Source of the DNA: Pseudonocardia parietis
GTDB taxonomy: Bacteria; Actinomycetota; Actinomycetes; Mycobacteriales; Pseudonocardiaceae
Assembly: GCF_017876315.1 (NCBI RefSeq)
Contig: NZ_JAGINU010000001.1
Location: forward strand, 2,666,001-2,730,000
Length of the DNA stretch: 64,000 nt
Direction: 5' to 3'
Every line of letters begins with the position of its first letter. Within the stretch, counting starts at the first letter, position 1. Positions 44,143 through 51,938 of the stretch are shown piece after piece. The notes below the pieces were generated by a model that saw only the letters and a program-made list of their open reading frames with translations, was not told the DNA's origin and made no database searches. A program made the position numbers and the translations under genes.

Positions 44143-45659
44143 GAGATCTCCTGTGCCGGAGTGGGGAGGGCCGAGACGCCTCTGCGGGCCGCCTCGGTCT
44201 CGGGGGTCGACGGCCGGTGCAGCGACACGAAGGGCCTCATCAACCGGGCCCAGAGGTAGTACCGGCGGTGCGTCCACGGCCACTGGACCACGTTGCGACC
44301 GCTGGCGGAGAGGTAGAAGTTGTTGCAACCGGACTTCCAGCTCTGGACCTTCTCGATCGCCTCCTGCAGCACCCGCTGGAACCAGACGTCCACCTCCGGG
44401 CGGACCTCGAGCGACCCGCCGCCGGCCCGGCGCAGCCTGCGCACGTCGCGCGCCATGTACTCGGCCTGACGTTCCAGCACGAACGACACCACGGTGCCGT
44501 GCGTGTTCGGCCCGTAGAGCAGGTAGAGGTTGGGGAAGTTCGGCACGGTCATGCCCAGGAACGCCTGCGGGTCGTCGCCCCACTGCGTGTGCAGGTCCCG
44601 ACCGCGGCGGCCGGTGACCTTGAGGGTGGAGAGGAACTCCGCGGCCCGGAACCCGGTGGTGAGCACCACCGCGTCCACCTCGTGCTCCTCGCCGGTCGCG
44701 TCGATTACGCCCTTGGGCGTGACCCGCTCGACCGAGCGGGTGATCAGCCGGACGTTGTCCTGTTTGAGGGCCGGATAGAAGATGTCGGAGAAGAGGTTGC
44801 GCTTGCACCGCGGCTGGAACGTCGGGGTGAGCGCCTCGCGCAGGTCCGGGCGGTCGTCGAACGCCGTCGCGATGATCTTCTCGAGTCGCTCCCGCTGTGC
44901 GGCGACGGCATCAGCGGCGCCGCGGCCGTTGCCCTTGTCCATGGTCTTCAGCAGGTTGCGGCGGAAGCGACGGGCCCAGCCCCGTTTGCGGCGCTCGGCG
45001 CGCTCGGCCTCGGTGAGGTCCCGGTCGCCCTTCGGCATGACCCAGCTGGGCTCTCGCTGGAAGGACAGCAGCTCGGCCACCCGCGGCTGGAGACCGGGCA
45101 CGACCTGCGCCGACGACGCGCCGGCGCCCACGACCGCGACCCGCTTGCCGTCCAGCTCCGCCGCGGGATCCCAGCGGGCGGAGTGGAACAGCGGCCCCTC
45201 GAAGGAGTCGATGCCGGGCCAGTCCGGGATCTTCGGGACGTTGAGCATGCCGACCGCGCTGACCACCACGTCGAACCAGCGCTGCTCGCCGTCCTCCAGG
45301 GTGACGAGGTACTGGCCGCGGTCGTCCGACCACTCGGCGGACTTCACCCCGACCCCGAGCCGGATGTTGTCCCGGATCCGGTACTCGTCGATCGTCTCCT
45401 CGATGTACGCCTGGATCTCGGCCTGACTGGCGTGCGTGCGCGTCCAGTCGTGCGGCTTGAACGAGTAGGAGTACAGCGCCGAGGGGATGTCGCACTCCGC
45501 GCCGGGGTAGCGGTTGTCCCACCACGTCCCGCCGGGGCCCTCGGACTTCTCGAAGACGGTGAAGCTGCGGGTGCCGCGGCGGACCAGGTGCACCGCGGCG
45601 CCGATCCCGCCGATCCCGCCGCCGATGATCGCGACCTCGATCGCGCGTTCTCGTGGCAT
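44139..45659 (-). CDS. Baeyer-Villiger-type flavin monooxygenase
   Basis: The 506-residue protein has the FAD motif IIGGGIGGIGAA (residues 11-22), GTWWDNRYPGAECDIPS, the BVMO fingerprint FEGPLFHSARW, the NADPH motif VAVVGAGASSAQV, and LTTGF near the end. It should insert oxygen next to a ketone using NADPH and O2, or hydroxylate a related substrate. It forms an operon with the downstream SDR. A palindrome at 45713 lies before it. Confidence 0.92.
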   Translation of the reverse strand: MPRERAIEVAIIGGGIGGIGAAVHLVRRGTRSFTVFEKSEGPGGTWWDNRYPGAECDIPSALYSYSFKPHDWTRTHASQAEIQAYIEETIDEYRIRDNIRLGVGVKSAEWSDDRGQYLVTLEDGEQRWFDVVVSAVGMLNVPKIPDWPGIDSFEGPLFHSARWDPAAELDGKRVAVVGAGASSAQVVPGLQPRVAELLSFQREPSWVMPKGDRDLTEAERAERRKRGWARRFRRNLLKTMDKGNGRGAADAVAAQRERLEKIIATAFDDRPDLREALTPTFQPRCKRNLFSDIFYPALKQDNVRLITRSVERVTPKGVIDATGEEHEVDAVVLTTGFRAAEFLSTLKVTGRRGRDLHTQWGDDPQAFLGMTVPNFPNLYLLYGPNTHGTVVSFVLERQAEYMARDVRRLRRAGGGSLEVRPEVDVWFQRVLQEAIEKVQSWKSGCNNFYLSASGRNVVQWPWTHRRYYLWARLMRPFVSLHRPSTPETEAARRGVSALPTPAQEIS

Positions 45660-45712
45660 CTGGCCTTCCCCATCCCTCGTCGCACAGGTGTCGAACGGAA
45701 TGTAGCTGATAC

Positions 45713-45726
45713 TGACGCCAGTGTCA
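45713..45726. promoter_or_regulatory. Candidate operator before the BVMO-SDR operon
   Basis: TGACGCCAGTGTCA has arms TGAC/GTCA. It resembles the reverse complement of a site at 46842-46855 (TAACGTCAGCGTCA) at 11 of 14 positions. The two sites could bind one regulator for the BVMO operon and the divergent kinase genes. Confidence 0.4.
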
Positions 45727-45731
45727 CCAGA

Positions 45732-46793
45732 TCAGATGTCCAGGAGGGCGAAGCTCTCCAGGTCGTCGACGGCGGTGCCCAGGCGCAGGCAGAACTCATG
45801 GGTGATCGGGGGCGCGACCTGGCGGGTGGAGGACCACAGGTAGTACCCGTAGGCCACGCCCGCGCGGTAGTCCGTCCAGGCCTCTTCCTCGTCCGGCGCA
45901 TCCACCCCGAGCGCCGACAGCCGGTCGAGGTAGTGGCCCAGCAGCTCTCGCTCGGCCGCGCGCCGCTGGTCCACCGACAGCGCCGCACTGACGTGGTAGG
46001 CCACGTCGATGCTCCAGTGCGAGCGCTGCAGCATCTGCCAGTCGATCAGCGCGGTCTCGCCGTCCTGCACGTAGATGTTGCCCGCGTGCGCGTCCCCGTG
46101 GACCAGCGACTCGGCCCGGCCCCCGGTACGCAGAGCGAGCGCGCGCAGCGCCGCGGTGATGCGCTCCGCGTCCCGCAGCTCGCCGGGCAGCGGCTCGCCG
46201 CGCGGGTCGTCCACCAGCGACTGCAGCTCCTCGAGCGTGCGCAGTGGGGTCTCGGCGAGGTCGTCGAGACGGTTGCGCAACCAGGGCAGATCGTCGAAAC
46301 CGGCCCTGCCCCAGTGCGCCGCGTGCAGCTTCGCGAGCTGCGCGACGCTGTCGCGTGCCTCGGCCACGCTGTACGGCTCCAGGGCGGTGAGGAAGCGGCC
46401 GCCGGCGGCCACCACGTCCTCCATCACGATCAGACCGTTGCCCACCTCGGGGTCGATGCCGCTGTAGCGGCACACCGGCACGGCGACCCCCACCGTGGGG
46501 GCGAGGTCGCGGTAGAAGCTCGCCTCGGTGTGGGTGATCCGGACGTGCCCCGGGGCCGGCGGTGCGTCCCCGACCAGGCCCTTGAGGCAGTAGTCCCGGT
46601 GGACGCCGGGCTCGGAGTCGATCCGGAACCGGACCTTGGTGGCCACCCCGCCGATGACGTCCCCGGGGTGCACGCCGTGCACCGGGACGCCGAGCGCCGC
46701 GGAGAGGAACGCGGGGGAGAGTGCCTCGTCGAGGGATCGGGGCGCCGGTCTCGCCGGCGCGGAGGGGGCGGGGGACGTGCTGGACAGGCTCAT
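45732..46793 (-). CDS. APH-fold phosphotransferase 1 (aminoglycoside/choline kinase-like)
   Basis: The 353-residue protein has the APH fold: GVATKVRFRI glycine loop, GLIVMEDVVAAGG hinge, catalytic loop LVHGDAHAGNIYV with Asp and Asn, and metal-binding LIDWQMLQ. It should phosphorylate a small alcohol. A drug-resistance role is possible but the company of catabolic genes argues for a catabolic kinase. The ATG at 46793 is divergent from a second APH gene at 46897. Confidence 0.85.
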   Translation of the reverse strand: MSLSSTSPAPSAPARPAPRSLDEALSPAFLSAALGVPVHGVHPGDVIGGVATKVRFRIDSEPGVHRDYCLKGLVGDAPPAPGHVRITHTEASFYRDLAPTVGVAVPVCRYSGIDPEVGNGLIVMEDVVAAGGRFLTALEPYSVAEARDSVAQLAKLHAAHWGRAGFDDLPWLRNRLDDLAETPLRTLEELQSLVDDPRGEPLPGELRDAERITAALRALALRTGGRAESLVHGDAHAGNIYVQDGETALIDWQMLQRSHWSIDVAYHVSAALSVDQRRAAERELLGHYLDRLSALGVDAPDEEEAWTDYRAGVAYGYYLWSSTRQVAPPITHEFCLRLGTAVDDLESFALLDI

Positions 46794-46841
46794 GGCACCG
46801 GACCTCGAGACGTGGCGACGTTGACGAATCACGTCGATGAC

Positions 46842-46855
46842 TGACGCTGACGTTA
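46842..46855. promoter_or_regulatory. Candidate operator between divergent kinase genes
   Basis: TGACGCTGACGTTA lies in the 103-base gap between the two APH genes. Its reverse complement matches the 45713 site at 11 of 14 positions. Confidence 0.4.
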
Positions 46856-46896
46856 CTGTTAAGCTAGCAGTCGTCATGGAGCGCGAGGAGGCGCAG

Positions 46897-48021
46897 ATGA
46901 GTGGAAGGTCGGACTCACCGGGCCTGGCCGAGGTCATGAGCGCCGGGATGAAGTCGGATGCCGGGGGCACGATCGTCGCGCCCGGGGTCCGCGACCTCGA
47001 GGACCTCGCACAGGTGCTGACCGGCTGGGTGGCGCAGCGGCTCCTGCAGGCCACCGACGTGCGGTTGTCGGATCTGGCCTACCCGCGGGGATCGGGGCAG
47101 TCGGCCGAGACGATCCTGTTCGACGCGCACTGGCGCGAGGGCGGGTCGGAGCGCACGCGGGGCCTGGTCGTCCGGATCAAGCCGTCGGACTTCAGGCTGT
47201 TCCGGGACGACGTGTTCGTCGAGGAGTTCGCCCTGATGCGCGCACTCGGCGAGCACGGCGCGGTGCCGGTCGCGCCGGTCCGCTGGCTGGAGGAGAGCCC
47301 CGCGGTCCTGGGGTCGCCGTTCTTCGTGATGGAGAAGCTGCGGGGCCGGGTCGCCGTGAGCATGCCGTCCTACCTCGAGCAGGGCTGGGTCGCCGAGGCG
47401 AGCGCGGCCCAGCGGGCCGTGCTGTGGGAGAACTGCGTGCGCGCACTGGCCACGCTGCCGTCCGTACCGCTGTCCGCGGTGCCCTTCCTCGTTCCCGCGG
47501 ACGGGGACGGGTTCGGCGGCGAGTGGACGCGGTGGGCGGGCTTCCTGGACGAGCTGGAGCGTCCGGACCGGCCGCTGGGCCGGCACCGGGAGGTGCTGGA
47601 CGCGCTCGCCGCGTCGGTTCCCGCGCACCGTCCCGAGGGGATCGTCTGGGGGGACGCGCGGATCGGCAACATGCTGGTGGACGACGGGTTCGGCGTCGTC
47701 GCCCTGATGGACTGGGAGCAGCCCTCGGCGGGCGGCGCGCTGCACGACCTCGGCTGGTGGCTGATCAACCAGCGGGGGAAGAGCATTCCGCTGGGTGGGC
47801 GGCTGCTGCCCGGGATGCTGGACCGGGCGGACACCATCGCCCTGTGGGAGCAGGTCACCGGGATCCGGGCCGAGGCGATCGACTGGTACGAGGCGTTCGC
47901 CGCCTACAAGATGGCCTGCCTCATGGTCAACATGTATGACCTGCGCGGCCAGCGCCCGCCGAACGGCGACTACGCGGCCCTGCACCACCTCGACTCCGCC
48001 CGCGAGCTCCTCGGAGGCTAG
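46897..48021 (+). CDS. APH-fold phosphotransferase 2
   Basis: The 374-residue protein belongs to a different APH subfamily, close to the kinase domain of ACAD10/11-type proteins. It shows LVVRIKPSDFRLFRDDVFVEEFALMRAL, PFFVMEKLRGRV, the catalytic IVWGDARIGNMLV and VVALMDWEQPSAG. The normal HGD is WGD, as is common in this branch. ATG at 46897 follows GAGGAG and is preferred to 46837. It is first in an operon with a VanB-type reductase and a FAD monooxygenase. Confidence 0.87.
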   Translation: MSGRSDSPGLAEVMSAGMKSDAGGTIVAPGVRDLEDLAQVLTGWVAQRLLQATDVRLSDLAYPRGSGQSAETILFDAHWREGGSERTRGLVVRIKPSDFRLFRDDVFVEEFALMRALGEHGAVPVAPVRWLEESPAVLGSPFFVMEKLRGRVAVSMPSYLEQGWVAEASAAQRAVLWENCVRALATLPSVPLSAVPFLVPADGDGFGGEWTRWAGFLDELERPDRPLGRHREVLDALAASVPAHRPEGIVWGDARIGNMLVDDGFGVVALMDWEQPSAGGALHDLGWWLINQRGKSIPLGGRLLPGMLDRADTIALWEQVTGIRAEAIDWYEAFAAYKMACLMVNMYDLRGQRPPNGDYAALHHLDSARELLGG

Positions 48022-48025
48022 AGCG

Positions 48026-48973
48026 ATGTCCCGCAATCCCGTGAAGCTCCGGGTCCGAGCGGTCGAGCGGGTCGCGGACCAGGTCGTCGCCGTCACCTTC
48101 GAGTCGATGGCCGGGCTGGAGCTGGCTCCCTGGGAGCCCGGCGCCCACATCGAGCTCGTGCTGCCCTCCGGGTTGGTCCGGCACTACTCGCTCTGCGGCG
48201 ACCCGGCCGAGCGTGAGACCTACCGGATCGCGGTCCTGCTCGAGGAGGCAGGGCGCGGCGGCTCCCGCGAGCTGCACGAGATGGCGGAGCCGGGGGCGGT
48301 GCTGGAGGTCCGGCCGCCGCGCAACGCCTTCGCACTCGAACCCGCCGGTGGGTACCTGTTCCTGGCCGGCGGCATCGGCATCACGCCGCTGCTGCCGATG
48401 CTCGGCCACGCCACCCGTGCCGGTCTGCCCTGGCGGCTGGTCTACGGCGGGCGCACCCGCTCGCACATGGCGTTCGTGGACGAGCTGGTCCGGATCGGCG
48501 GGGACCGGGTGCACGTCGCCGCGGACGACGCCGCGGGCAGGCCGGACCTCGTCGCCGAGATCGGTGAGCTGCCCGCGGACCACGTGGTCTACGCGTGCGG
48601 CCCGGCGCCGATGCTGGACCGGGTCACCGCGGTGGCGGCCGAGGCCGGCGCCGCGGACCGGCTGCGGCTGGAGCGGTTCACGGTCGCCGCGGCGGACACG
48701 GCGGGCGAACCCTTCGAGGTCGAGCTCTCCCGCTCCGGGCGCACCCTGCCCGTCGGGCCCGCCACGACCATCCTCGGTGTGCTGCGCGCGAACGGCATCA
48801 CCGCCCCGTTCTCCTGCGAGAACGGCTACTGCGGGACCTGCGAGGCCGTCGTCCTGGACGGCGAGCCGGACCACCGCGACACCTATCTCACCGACGACGA
48901 GAAGGCCGAGGGGTTCACCACCATGGTCTGCGTGAGCCGTTGCCACGGTCCGCGCCTCGTGCTGGACCTCTGA
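48026..48973 (+). CDS. PDR/VanB-family oxidoreductase (FNR plus [2Fe-2S])
   Basis: The 315-residue reductase has a flavin-binding domain (VRHYSLCGDPAE), an NAD domain (YLFLAGGIGITPLLPM, YACGPAPML) and a plant-type ferredoxin domain with SCENGYCGTCEAVVLDG plus a distal Cys. It passes electrons from NAD(P)H to an oxygenase. It begins 5 bases after the kinase stop, with GGAGG inside the kinase end. The following FAD enzyme does not normally need it, so its partner oxygenase may be elsewhere. Confidence 0.9.
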   Translation: MSRNPVKLRVRAVERVADQVVAVTFESMAGLELAPWEPGAHIELVLPSGLVRHYSLCGDPAERETYRIAVLLEEAGRGGSRELHEMAEPGAVLEVRPPRNAFALEPAGGYLFLAGGIGITPLLPMLGHATRAGLPWRLVYGGRTRSHMAFVDELVRIGGDRVHVAADDAAGRPDLVAEIGELPADHVVYACGPAPMLDRVTAVAAEAGAADRLRLERFTVAAADTAGEPFEVELSRSGRTLPVGPATTILGVLRANGITAPFSCENGYCGTCEAVVLDGEPDHRDTYLTDDEKAEGFTTMVCVSRCHGPRLVLDL

Positions 48974-49019
48974 TCTCCCTGCTCGCCCGTACCACCCACG
49001 AAGGGAACACGGCACGCTC

Positions 49020-50447
49020 ATGACGACCATCGGCCATGCCATCGTCCTCGGCGGCAGCATCGCGGGACTCCTCTCCGCGGCGGCGCTCGCCCGCAGCGCG
49101 GAGCGGGTCACGGTGGTGGACCGCGACGTCCTGCCGGTCGACGGCCCGGAGGCGATGACGTCCCGGCGCGGCGTGCCCCACGGCGACCAGGTGCACCACC
49201 TGCTCAGCCTCGGCCACCGGCGGATCGAGGAACTGCTGCCCGGGATCAGCGAGGAGCTGCTCGAACTGGGCTGCGAGCGCTACGACGACGTCGCGGACTT
49301 CTCCCAGTTCGTCGGCGGCGCCTGGCGGATGCGGGTGCGCAGCGACCTCATCGTCACCATGTTCCGCAGGCCGGTGTTCGAGTGGGCGATCCGCCGCCGG
49401 GTGCTCGCCCTGCCGAACGTCGAGGTCGTCAAGGGCATGGCGGTCGGGCTGATCGGCTCCGATGACCGTTCCCGGGTGATCGGGGCGAAGGTCCGCGGCG
49501 GGCCCGGCGGTGAGCTGCTCGGTGAGCTGGTGGTGGACGCCACCGGACGCGGATCGCGGTCCCCGCACTGGCTGGAGGACCTCGGCTACGACAAGCCGCA
49601 GGAGCGGCACGTCCGCATCTACATGGGCTACTCCACCTACACCGTCCGGCTGCCGGAGGGCGCCCTGCCCGAGGGGCTCGCCGGGATCGCGGTCTCGGCC
49701 ACCCCGGCCGACCCGTTCGGCGTCGCCATCCGGCCCTGCGGCAACGGTCTGCACGACGTGGCCGCCTACGGCATGGCCGGCAACTACCCGCCCGACGACC
49801 TGGACTCGCTGGAGGGATTCTTCGAGGGGCTGAGCAGCCCACTGATCGCCCAGGTGATGAAGAAGGCCACCGTGACCAGCGAGATCGTCCCCTACCGGAT
49901 GCCGGGCAACCAGCGCCGGATGTGGGAGGACCTCGACCGGCGGCCCGAGGGCTTCGTCGTGCTCGGGGACGCGGTGACCTCGTTCAACCCGATCTACGGC
50001 CAGGGGATGACGATGGCCGCGCTCGGCGCGACCCTGCTGGGGGGCGCCGTGGAGAAGGCCGGGTCCGTCACCGGCGTGGCGGACGCGGTGCAGGCGGAGC
50101 TGGGTGTGCTCGCCCAGGTGGCGTGGGACCTCGCGGTCGGCTCGGACTCGGTGTACCCGCAGGCCGAGTACGAGAACACCGAGCCGCCGTCCGCGCGGGA
50201 CAAGGCCTGGGGCCGTGCGCAGAGCGCCGCGCAGAGCGCCGAGGGCACGGTCCGGGTCGCCATGCGCGCCACGGCGCTGTACATGGACCCGTCGTATCTG
50301 GAGGCCCCGGCCGTGCGTGACGTCGTCGCCCGCTGGCTCGATTCCGGCCGGACGCCGGACGAGTCGGTGCGCGACCCGCTCCATCCGCCGGCCGTCACCG
50401 AGGGGTACGTGGACTCCGCGGACCTGCTGCTCGGCCGGGTAGTGTGA
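49020..50447 (+). CDS. FAD-dependent monooxygenase (aromatic hydroxylase-like)
   Basis: The 475-residue protein has a GxGxxG-like start AIVLGGSIAGLLSAAALA and the PHBH-type FAD motif FVVLGDAVTSFNPIYGQGMTMAALGA. Between them lies a region typical of hypothetical FAD-binding monooxygenases (SRRGVPHGDQVHHLLSLGHRRIEELLPG). It probably hydroxylates or epoxidises a hydrophobic substrate. It is the third gene of the operon. A TetR gene follows after 4 bases. Confidence 0.85.
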   Translation: MTTIGHAIVLGGSIAGLLSAAALARSAERVTVVDRDVLPVDGPEAMTSRRGVPHGDQVHHLLSLGHRRIEELLPGISEELLELGCERYDDVADFSQFVGGAWRMRVRSDLIVTMFRRPVFEWAIRRRVLALPNVEVVKGMAVGLIGSDDRSRVIGAKVRGGPGGELLGELVVDATGRGSRSPHWLEDLGYDKPQERHVRIYMGYSTYTVRLPEGALPEGLAGIAVSATPADPFGVAIRPCGNGLHDVAAYGMAGNYPPDDLDSLEGFFEGLSSPLIAQVMKKATVTSEIVPYRMPGNQRRMWEDLDRRPEGFVVLGDAVTSFNPIYGQGMTMAALGATLLGGAVEKAGSVTGVADAVQAELGVLAQVAWDLAVGSDSVYPQAEYENTEPPSARDKAWGRAQSAAQSAEGTVRVAMRATALYMDPSYLEAPAVRDVVARWLDSGRTPDESVRDPLHPPAVTEGYVDSADLLLGRVV

Positions 50448-50451
50448 CCGG

Positions 50452-51123
50452 ATGACCGCCCGCGGCCAGGCTTCCTCCTCCGCGCTGCCCACGGTCGCCA
50501 CGCGCCCCGGGCGGCGGGCTCCGGCCCGCCGCCGCGGAGATGCCGCGGCCACCCGGTCGAACCTGTTGGAGTCGGCGCGCGTGCTGGCGGACTCCCGCAG
50601 CCTGCCGGAGTTCACGGTGGACGACATCGCCACCGGTGCCGGGGTGTCGCGCGCGGCCTTCTACATGCACTTCGAGAACAAGCAGGCGATCTGCCAGGAG
50701 GTGGCCCGCACCTCGCAGACGGCCTTCGTGCAGGCCGTGCAGTCCTTCGAGCGCGGGCCCGATCTCCGGTCGACCATCCTGGCCGGGATCCAGGCCTACA
50801 TCGACGGCTTCCGCACCGACCGGCCAGGCATGCGAATGACCTTCGAGCTGGCCTACGCCGAGCCCGTGGTGCGCGAGCTGGTGCACTCCACCCGCACCGC
50901 GGTCTACGGCCTGTGGGAGGTCGAGTTCACCCGCGCCGTCGCGTCCGGGGAGTGCGCCTCGTTCGACATCCCGCTGGTCACCCGCCTGCTGGTGGGGATG
51001 CTGGAGACCTTCTGCGTGCGTACCACCCGCACCGCCGAGTACAGCGGCACCAGCGCGGCGGACGGGGACGGCGCCACCGTGATCAGCGAGCTCTGGTTCC
51101 GGGCGCTGCTGCTCGAGCAGTAA
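50452..51123 (+). CDS. TetR family transcriptional regulator
   Basis: The 223-residue protein has the HTH RSNLLESARVLADSRSLPEFTVDDIATGAGVSRAAFYMHFENKQAICQEVAR and a C-terminal helical domain of TetR type. It is the last gene of the kinase-reductase-monooxygenase operon. Two strong palindromes lie directly downstream, in front of an SDR relic, and may be its sites. Confidence 0.88.
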   Translation: MTARGQASSSALPTVATRPGRRAPARRRGDAAATRSNLLESARVLADSRSLPEFTVDDIATGAGVSRAAFYMHFENKQAICQEVARTSQTAFVQAVQSFERGPDLRSTILAGIQAYIDGFRTDRPGMRMTFELAYAEPVVRELVHSTRTAVYGLWEVEFTRAVASGECASFDIPLVTRLLVGMLETFCVRTTRTAEYSGTSAADGDGATVISELWFRALLLEQ

Positions 51124-51132
51124 GCACCAAAC

Positions 51133-51200
51133 GAGACGGTCCGTCTTGACTTCGAGGCGGCGCTCCTCCATGCTCTTCTTCATGCGAGACGGACCGTCTC
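51133..51200. promoter_or_regulatory. Twin TetR operators before a dead SDR gene
   Basis: GAGACGGTCCGTCTT (51133-51147) and GAGACGGACCGTCTC (51186-51200) are near-identical palindromes 53 bases apart, about five helical turns. This spacing would place two repressor dimers on the same face of the helix. The second one is perfect. Confidence 0.6.
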
Positions 51201-51226
51201 GGTTCGAGTAAAATGGAGGAGCGTGC

Positions 51227-51884
51227 ATGACGACTGCCCGCGTATGGTTCATCACCGGCGCATCGAGGGGCCTGGGCAGGGCATTCGTCGAGGCGGCGCT
51301 CGCCGGCGGCGACCGTGTCGTGGCAGCCGCGCGCGACCTCGCCCCGCTCGACGATCTGGTCGCCGCCCACCCGGACCGCCTCCTGCGGCTGACGCTGGAC
51401 GTCTCCGACCGAGCCGGCCGTGGTGCCGCACCTGCGTGCGCAGGGATCCGGCCACATCCTGCAGGTCACGTCGATGGGGGCCGGCGGCGGCGTCGCGTCC
51501 GCAGGGTTCTACGCGGCGAGCAAGAGCGCACTCGACTCGCTGAGCCAGGCGCTGGCGATGGAGGTGGCGCCGTTCGGGATCACGGTGACGATCGTGCAGC
51601 CCGGCGGGTACGGCACGGACCTGTTCACCCGGGGCACCACGGCGACCCGGCCCCGCCCGGAGTACGAGGCACTGCGTGAGCAGCTGGCCGAGATGTGGGG
51701 CGACGACGCCGGCCCCGACCCGAGCACCGCGGCCCCGGTGGTCACGGAGCTGGCCGGGCTGGCCGAGCCGCCGCTGCGGCTGATCGTCGGCGCCGCCTCC
51801 TACGACATGGTCCAGCAGATGGACCAGGCCCGCACCGAGGAGTACCGGGCCTGGGAGCACCTCAGCCGCAAAGCCCCGGGCTGA
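51227..51884 (+). pseudogene. Short-chain dehydrogenase with internal deletion and frameshift
   Basis: The first frame gives VWFITGASRGLGRAFVEAALAGGDRVVAAARD ... LRLTLDVSDR. From about 51415 a second frame gives VVPHLRAQGSGHILQVTSMGAGGGVASAGFYAASKSALDSLSQALAMEVAPFGITVTIVQPGGYGTDLF. About 70 residues around the NNAG motif are missing between them and the frame changes, so the deletion is not a multiple of three. The catalytic YAASK remains but the protein cannot be made. The twin operators upstream now lead nowhere. Confidence 0.82.
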
Positions 51885-51938
51885 CCCGGGCTTCGCAGTC
51901 CAGTTCTGTCCACCCCGACACGAGGAGGTGGGGGCGCT

